A stretch of DNA of 64,000 nucleotides, from NCBI RefSeq assembly GCF_048569485.1, contig NC_134355.1, positions 557,282,642 through 557,346,641 on the forward strand, written 5' to 3'. This DNA comes from Anomaloglossus baeobatrachus (lineage: Eukaryota; Chordata; Amphibia; Anura; Aromobatidae). Position 1 is the first letter of the stretch; each line of letters opens with the position of its first letter. A model generated the notes under the pieces. The model was given only the letters and a program-made list of their open reading frames with translations, had not been told where the DNA came from and did no database searches. Positions 24,801 to 33,800 of this stretch are shown here, piece after piece. Both the position numbers and the translations under genes were made by a program.

Positions 24801-27800
24801 ATTTCACAATACACATTACACATCATAACTGTACTCGTGTCTTCAAGGTGGAATGTGGGCAGTATGCCCATCTCCTTCCAATCGCTGTGTAGGGTCACCC
24901 ACTCAGTTATAAAAAATAGTTGCAACTTTCTTAGTCGTTTTCCCATTATTGCAAGTTATATTCTATCTGTTCGATAGGAGATAACTTGCAGATCACAGGT
25001 GTCCGACTGCTTGGAATCTGTTATCCCAAGTTCAAGGCTTTTGAATGCCAAGAACACTTCACTAGAGCTTCATCTTGAATGGAGTGAAGGAGAGCATGGT
25101 TAGCCTCTGCTCCATTAATTGTCAATGGCATTGCAAGAGAAAGCTGAGTACAGCTCTCTGCTATTTCAGGCAGTCGCATTGACAATGAATGGAGTGGCGG
25201 CCAACCATGCGCTCTTCCACGTAATTCAAGATGAGGATCTACAGTTTCAGTGGTCAAAACCTCAGCATTTAGCAAGTTACCCTGTCTCCTATGGATAGAG
25301 AATAACTTGTGATTTTGGGGAAATCCACTTTGAATACTTGATCTTTAACCCCTTAAAGGCAATCTGTCGCCAGGTTTTTGCTACCTCATCTGAGAGCAGC
25401 ATAATGTAGAGACAGAGTTCCTGTCTCCAGTGATGTATCACTTATTGAGCTGTTTGCTGTCATTTTGATAAAATAATTGTTTTCTCTGCTTCAAATATAG
25501 CAGATTTACAGAGCTCATGAATAAGCGGGACTACCTGGCAGCATGCCAAGTAGTCCTCTAATGATAATTCTACTGCTGATTAAATAGTGATTTTATCAAA
25601 ACTACCCTAAGCAGCCCATTAAGTGGCCCATAGCTGGAATCAGGATATCTGCCTCTACAGAATGCTGCTCTCAGATGAGGTGGCTAAAACCTGGCGACTA
25701 ATTCCCTTTAACGACATCCACTATACATGTATGGCGTAAGTCAGGAGTGTGTGTATGGAGTGGGATCTTGGGCTGTGGCTGTGTGTCACAGCTAGGACCT
25801 CATCTAACAGCCGCAAATGTGGAATGGAGCACAATCAGTAAAAATTGTAAACAGAAGAAATTAAACAAACCAATATTGTGTTTTGTTTGCAGCAAAAGAT
25901 GCTGTAAAAAGGCATCAATATATCATGACTATCCCAAAATAATCTATCAATAAAAAAGTCTCACCCTGCACAAAATAAGCCCTGACATACTTCTATCAGC
26001 CGTAAAATGAACATTGCAGGTCTCAGAAAATGGCCACACAATCAACATTTTTTTTATTTTCAAGATTTCTGCTTACTTTCAGTAACATTGTTCACATTCA
26101 GGGTATGCTCACTTATTAGGTATTTTCTGCAGATTTGAGTGCAATGCAGTAGAAGTGACTCTCCTACATGCTACAGAAAATTAAAGCACAGAGACTGATA
26201 TGTGGTGTGGATTTTTACTATGCAACAGTTGCAATCTGCTGAAAATCTGCATGAATTACATGACAATTTTGCTACAGATGTAGCTTCAGACATTTTAGCT
26301 CAGCCAAGCACCACATACAGGCCCCCAAATGGTTTGCTGCGGCCCACGGACCTGTCGAGGTGTCGCTGCACCCTGCTTCCAATATTCAAATGTATTTGCT
26401 TCTCTCAGGCGATAATACATTTGAAAAGCTGAGTGCCGGAACTGTCGTAGAGCAGAAGACTACTTGTCAGCCCCTGCCCCGACCTACAGCAGCATGCTGA
26501 CATCATCACGCTGCTGCCGTCACCGCAAAGACATCAGAGACATCGGCCCCAGTAAGCACTCTATGGAGGAACTAAATTAAATATGTGCCAAGACACACAC
26601 ACTATGGGGAGATATTGTTAAAGGGAGCACAATATAGCCAGTGTTGTGGGAGGAATATTAGGGAAAGGGGTCGTTTGAGGGGATATTTTGGAGAGTGTGT
26701 GGGGTGTTGATATTATAAAGATGTTCAGAATGAGGGGGACAAAAAAATTGTTTAAACGAACTGAGAGCCCTCAGTGTTTGATACCTTTTAATGGCCAACT
26801 GAAAAGATGGTCATAATAGCAAGCTTTCAAGACTACTCAGGTCTCTTCATCAGGCTCAGTATAATACAAAATCTGAAGAGTCACATATTTATACACAACA
26901 GGACATAGAATAGTGCAGTAAAGAACACAAGTTATGTGAAGCAGAACAATCAGTATAGCAAGGGGACAAAAAGTTGTGGCCATAAATATTGTAGCAGTTC
27001 ATAGATAAGCAGTGTGAAAGTTTTATTGTCCTCTGATTGGGGTCTGGTCCAGAGCTGTGATGCCCCAGATGCTCTGAGAAGCACATTTTTTAATTTATGT
27101 AAAAAGACATATGAGGGGGACAATAAGGAGAGAGGCAGTGTGGGGGTATATTATAGAGGGGCAGTGTGAGGGAGGAATAATATGGAGGGGCAGTGTGGGG
27201 GGATATTATGGAGTGGGTAACGTATTATGGAGAGGGGCAGTGTAAGGAGATAAGGAGAGAGGCAATGTGTGGGAGGGATTTTATGGAGAGGGGCAGTGTG
27301 GGGGAGATAATATGGATAGAAGCAGTGTGAATAGATGACATTATGGAGAGGGGCAGTATGGGGGACAATATGGAAAGGGGCAGTGTGGGGGGCATATTGT
27401 CTAGAGGGGCAGTGTGGGGGAGGGATATTTAGTGCAGGAAACACAGTAACAGTAAGTTCTTATTTAGGAGTGCAGGATGTGAGATATTTTTTCTAGATTG
27501 CTGTATAGAAGTGCCCAGACCACTCTTTGCAATGAAAAAAACACCTTTATTATACACACCTGCGGGGCGATCGGGTCCGATAAGCGTCACTGGTCTCGGT
27601 CCAGTGCCTCCTCTCTTCCTTTAATCTCCATCCTCCTTCCCTGCTCTGTGTGGATGACGTGTCTTACATCATCCACACAGAGGTGTCCATTGTGCTCCTG
27701 ACCACTCACTCTTCTCTCTCCCCACTGAGGGCAGAGCAAACTACTGTAATGCGCAGGTGCGGATAAAGGTCAAAGACTAAAATACTTTGATCTGTCCTCA

Positions 27801-30800
27801 GCAGGGCAGAGAGGAGCGCAATTTACCCTCTTTGTGGATAATTAGGATGCATTATCCACAAGGAGCAGGGAAGGAGGACGGTGATTGCAAGAAGATAGGA
27901 GGCACTGGACCAAGACCAGCAATGCACAGGTGAGTATCATAAAAGGTGCTTTATACATTATACAAAGCAGCCTGGGCTCTTATATATACTGTAGTATTCT
28001 AGAATGCTATGTATAGGGGCTTACTGGTGGCAGGTTCCTTTTAAGGGAATCATGTTGGGGAGTGCTTCTGAAGGCGAAGAAGAGGGAAGTCTGCAGAGAC
28101 GAGCTGTGGGCATGCAATCTCATCATGGGATCTGTACTACGTGGAGACAAAAGGGACGGAAATGAATCCAATCAGGGAAGATGTCATCTATAAGGTCCCT
28201 GGATGTAAAGTAAATGCTTATTTGTGATAGATACTGACTACGTTTTGTCAATACTGAGGTTCCCTATGGTTCCCAGTCTGGTGATTACTAGTAATAGCAA
28301 CTCTCAGCATCTCATAATGTTAAGCGTATACTGGGAATTGTAGGTTTCTACATAAAATATATGGGGCTGACCTTAATCTCAAATCTCTAAATTTTGAGTA
28401 TTTTTATGAGGATTTGGTGAGTCTCTGTTCCAAAAACGCAGTTTAAATTAGCATGTGTTCACACTGATTTTTTGGGAGCAGAAACTTTCCAAATCCTCCT
28501 CATACTTAAAAGCTGCTTCTGGAGATGTATTAATTTACTGATGGTGGTTCTGGTGATGTTTACATGTACCTACCCCTTTAAAATGAGATTGGTTCAGTAT
28601 GGCATTTTGGCCCTTGGACCAAAAACTGTTGTGCATCCCTGTGTACGCTTCATGGCTTCAGATAAGCCCTAAGGGCATGCTCGCCTATTGCAGTTTCGTT
28701 GCATTTTTCCATTGCATCTTAGTAAACCAACAAAGAGAATAAGATTTCCTAAAAATCTCATTCACATGCTGCTTCTTTTTAGCTTGCTGATTTGAAGCAG
28801 TTTGAAATCTGCAGCATGTCAGTTCTGCAGGCGTTTTTGCTTCATTTTTAACCCATTCAAATGAACCCACTATCTGATAGCTCAACACTGATACCCTATA
28901 GAGCCAGCTTTCAGTCAGAGCCGCAGAGCCGGTGCAAGGTTACAGCCGCCACTTACTATATACTGAATGGTGACTGAAGCTGCACCTGCATGACTGAAAT
29001 CCAGAGGCTGCTGGGAAGAATAAAGTTCATTTTCTCCAAGTAGCCAGCTTTCAATGCAGATACCAGGCAGTTTCAAAACGCGATTAACCTGCAGATTAAC
29101 CTGCCAAGTTCATGGCGTTTTGAGATGTGACAGGTTCTCTTTAAACAGTGTTGGATCAGGAGTCATCTATTTTATTTACACTGATATATTTTTAAAATGT
29201 CTGGCATTTCTTGGATTCGTATGTCTGATACATGCAGGTTTCTCCGCTGGGTTCAATGGGAGGTGTCCTCCCAAAATTTAAATCAGGGTGAGGCAGTGTT
29301 CACACGACTGTATTATTTCTATCTGAGAAAAACGGTCCAATAATGCTAATCAGACTCTGATTGGAATTTGATCATAGTCTCATCAGAATGTGATCCGTTT
29401 TTCTCAGAGGTGGAGAATAATTGAAAAAAAGTTTCTCCACCTTATCCATCGTGTCAGTCGATAAAAATTAGACCACACTAGGATTTCATCCCAATCGGTG
29501 GGGTCCCATTGTTTATCACAGACCCGTAGACTTAAATGGTGTCTGATTCTCAGAAACACTCATACTGAAAGTACGGATGTCTGTGAAAGAGGGAGCCAGG
29601 TGATGGCCAGCAGGGCTCCACTCTCCTTTCTTAATCTGGATTTGTGCATGTGTTGCACCCCGGCTGGGGGGTGCGACACTTACTTGCGTCCTCTGCGGTA
29701 CGTCCTCCACCCTGTCACCAGTCTCCCCATTGGAGACGTAGTTGGGCAACACATCACAAACGCAGTTTCTTTGCAACTCAACCACAAACTTTGTATTTGA
29801 TTAGCAATCTTCATAACAGGCGGCTCCTGGACAGACATGGCCAATTTCCGTCTACATTCCTGTCCTGCTGCCGCTGTTCTATGGAGTATCTTCTTGTCTA
29901 GCCCTCCAGCGGCCGAGTCTGACTTCTGTTCTTCCCCGTGTCTTGGCTCTGCGGCTACCCGTGTCTTTAGGGCACAATGGAGGAGACCTCCCGGTTCATG
30001 GGCAGACCCTGAAAACACAGCTTGTTTGCCCCAGGAACCTCTCTGCAGAACTCAATTGACTTCCTGGCCTGTCTGGCTACCTACCCCCTGTCACTCCTCC
30101 CTCTGTGCTCCGAGTCTCCCATGTTACCAAAGTACTGTATCTATCTCTAGATCTGCTGCACCTGCGCATATTACTCTTCCTATGGCTAACAAACTAGCTA
30201 TCTGCCACTTACATCCCCTCCTGCACTCTTGGTCCCTACGTTACAATAAATCTTAGCATACAGCATTACACATCATCCAAATACCTATCAGCTAACACTT
30301 ATACGATTATACATTTAATCATACATAACAACTTACACTTTAATATAACAAAATAGGATATCTCCCTGCAATAACACACATTACATATAACACACATTAA
30401 GAAGGAGTGGGGGAATCCGACCACCTCTTTACATCTGCACAAGGCCTTATAGAGAGATCCAAGCAATCAGACTTCACCTTTTTATTTCCTAGCAGCAAGT
30501 AGAGACCAGAAATAAGGAACTGAAAGACAAAGTATATTAAAGAATAACATAAATTGTCACTAAGCAATGAGTAGGTTTCCTGTATGGGATCCCCTTTTGA
30601 AAGGGATGCCCCTGTGCTGTCATTTACGTGCTTTTGTATAGGGCAAAACAGTGCAACATTTTCAAAGCCTAGCGCCCTCTCCCATGAGGATGAGCTGCAC
30701 CCGAAACAGCTATTTCTTCTAATGCTCTATTTAAAACTGACCCATAGAAGTTAGCGAGTCCCATGCAAAGGAGAAACAGCACACGTTCTCCAGAACTTAT

Positions 30801-33800
30801 ATAGATGGCCTATCTTTACAATATGTCATTAATATCAGATTGGTGGGGTACGACATCCAGCATCTTGCCTATTCAAATGAATGGGAATTGATTTGCAATA
30901 CTCTGCTGCATCTATGCCCCAGTTTCAAGTCATTTGCAGCTTCTAACAGGTTTTCCTCAAGAATTTTCCTTTATTTAGCTCCATCCATCTTTCAATCAAC
31001 TCTGACCAACTTCCATATCCCTGCTGAAGAAAAGCATCCCCACAGCATGATGCTGCCACCACTGTGTTTGACAGTGGGAATGCTGTTTTCAGGTTGATGA
31101 GCAGTGATAGTTTTCCACCACACCTAATGTTTTGCATTTAGCTAAAAACAAAGTTCTACTTTGTTCTCATCTGACCAAAGCAACTTCTTCCACATGCTAG
31201 CTGTGTCCCTATTGTCTCCCAGGGAGGAAGGAGACAAACTCTAGCGCCACCTATTGGAAGTAGCAATTCTAAAAGTCAAAAGTGGCTTTTTAACAAGCCT
31301 TTTCAAATGACTAAGGATTAATGCCAGATCAGAACCCCAATTTGCAGACACGGTGTTTCGGGGTGATTGCCCCTTGTCAGTGCAAAGTATGGGTATCTGA
31401 TCTGGCTTATGAGAAGCTATAGTTCTTTGTGCAGAGACAGTCATGTGGATGTAGACAAACCAATGTTATAGTTTCCCTTGGGCTCAGTTCCACTTGCGCA
31501 TAGCTTTCGATGCGAGAGCATCGGAAGCGATATGCTAATGACCCTCTGCTGTGAGCGTCAGCAAAGGGACGTCTGGTCTGACTGATCTGCTGCATTCGTA
31601 TCACAGCTGCGGAGAAGATGGGAGGAACACTTTCTCCCATCTCCTCTGCGGCCTGTCTCTACATACATCGCACTGCGGTCAGATGACATGTGAGTGCAGT
31701 GTGATGTTTCACACTCTCCCATAGACTTGTATGGGGGTGCATGAGCCGAGAATCGCTGCCAAACACAGTATACTGCAATTCACTCCGCATGCCGATATGG
31801 CATGAGATATCAATTGCAGATGGACGCTGCCCCATAGTTTTGCACTAGAGTGAGAGCAATCCAATGTTTTATCAGATTGCACTTGTTCGTGCAAAACACA
31901 TGTGGAACTGAGCCCATTAGAACCAGTTTTACTCCAGGAAGAAAAGACATAAAGACCGGTATGAATTGGGGTCCCATTGTTTATCATGCGTCAAGAGTAA
32001 CTAAACATTTTTAATCTGTCCACCACAAAAGAAAAACTCATGCACACTGTGGAGATGCCGAAACCAAAAAATATAAGGAATAATACTGGACACATAGATT
32101 GAATGTGAGCATCATTCATCAGATATTAGTCCTACTTTGTGCACTGGGCATAGTTAAGGTGAATCTTTCTTTTCTCTCCTGCAGCTCCACTGGACAGTGT
32201 ATCATCGATGGAAGTGAATATTGACTCCCTGGAACTGTCTGAACCACTGGACATTAGTGAGCTGGAGCCCAGTGATGCCTTTCACCAGTCTGAAGACCCC
32301 ATCAGCCCGTTACTTACTCCTGGTTAGTAGTATACTCTTTAATTAGGTTGTCAAAAGTTTAACATAAAGATCCAGCGTAAGCCTGATAGAAAGTAATAAC
32401 AAATAATCAACTTTCATACAACTAGAAAAAAATGTATTTAGTTTAAATTTTTTGATAAATAGATGTAACCTGGAAATGTTTCTTTAAGGCCATGTGCACA
32501 CATTGAGTATATCTCTATTTACTCACCTATTAATTCCACAGCGCTTTACAGACAGCACTTCACAGCCCATTGGGGCTCACAATCTATTTCCCTATCAATA
32601 TATCTTTATAGTGTGGTAAGAAACCGGAGGAAATCCACGCAAACACGGGGAGCATGTACCAACTCCTTGCAGATGTTGTCCTTGGTGGGATTTGAACCCA
32701 GGAAAACTGCAATGCTAACAACTGAGCTACCATGCTGCCCATTTTTATCTCAGGATTTGTAAGGCAAAACCAGGAGTGGAACAATCACAAGAAAAGCATA
32801 ATAGAAACACATCACCACTTCTGGATTTATCACCCACTTGTCTTATCTTACAAATACTGAAATAAAAACTCACCAAACGCTCAATGTGTGAATGTGGCCT
32901 AACATCAGTCTGGCGGTATACTCTATATACTCTATACCACCCTATATAACAGCAGTCTGGCAGTATACTCTATATACTCTATACCACCCTATATAACATC
33001 AGTCTGGCGGTATACTCTATATACTCTATACCACCCTATATAACAGCAGTCTGGCGGTATACTCTATACCACCCTATATAACATCAGTCTGGCGGTATAC
33101 TCTATATACTCTATACCACCCTATATAACAGCAGTCTGGCGGTATACTCTATACCACCCTATATAACAGCAGTCTGGCGGTATATTCTATACCACCCTAT
33201 ATAACAGCAGTCTGGCGGTATACTCTATACCACCCTATATAACAGCAGTCTAGTAGTATATTCTATACCACCCTATATAACAGCAATCTGGCGGTATACT
33301 CTATACCACCCTATATAACAGCAATCTGGCGGTATACTCTATACCACCCTATATAACAGCAATCTGGCGGTATACTCTATACCACCCTATATAACAGCAA
33401 TCTGGCGGTATACTGTATACCACCCTATATAACCGCAGTCTGGCGGTATACTCTATACAACCCTATATAACAGCAGTTTGCAGTTGTATGCAGCCTGCCT
33501 GCATGCTACTGCGTTACCATGTTGAAGACCTTAATTTACATTTTCCTTCCGACAATAGCATTAGTTTGCAGTGTCAGACGTCTTCAGAACACGTCTGGCG
33601 TTCAGAACAGATTAATACACCAGTGTTGGATATAGTGCCATATTGTACAGTATGAGATTTGGAAGGAGCTAATCACACGTGAGTGATATCAATGAAGGGT
33701 TACCTCTGCATTAATATGAGAAGTCAGGAACTAGTCCTTCATAAAGGAAAGCGGTCGGCATGCAGACATATGCCAGCTAAGCAGAAACCAAAAGGACATT

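Noticed and set aside
30685-30720. gatgagctgcacccgaaacagct, another possible hammerhead core
   Set aside because: The C3-U4 bases are missing and no stem I or cleavage triplet can be placed.
32690-32740. A tRNA gene on the minus strand
   Set aside because: Boxes A and B are present but the cloverleaf is degenerate and the sequence continues into a SINE body and tail.
32906-33485. CRISPR-like regular repeats
   Set aside because: Units are contiguous with no unique spacers, in a vertebrate intron.
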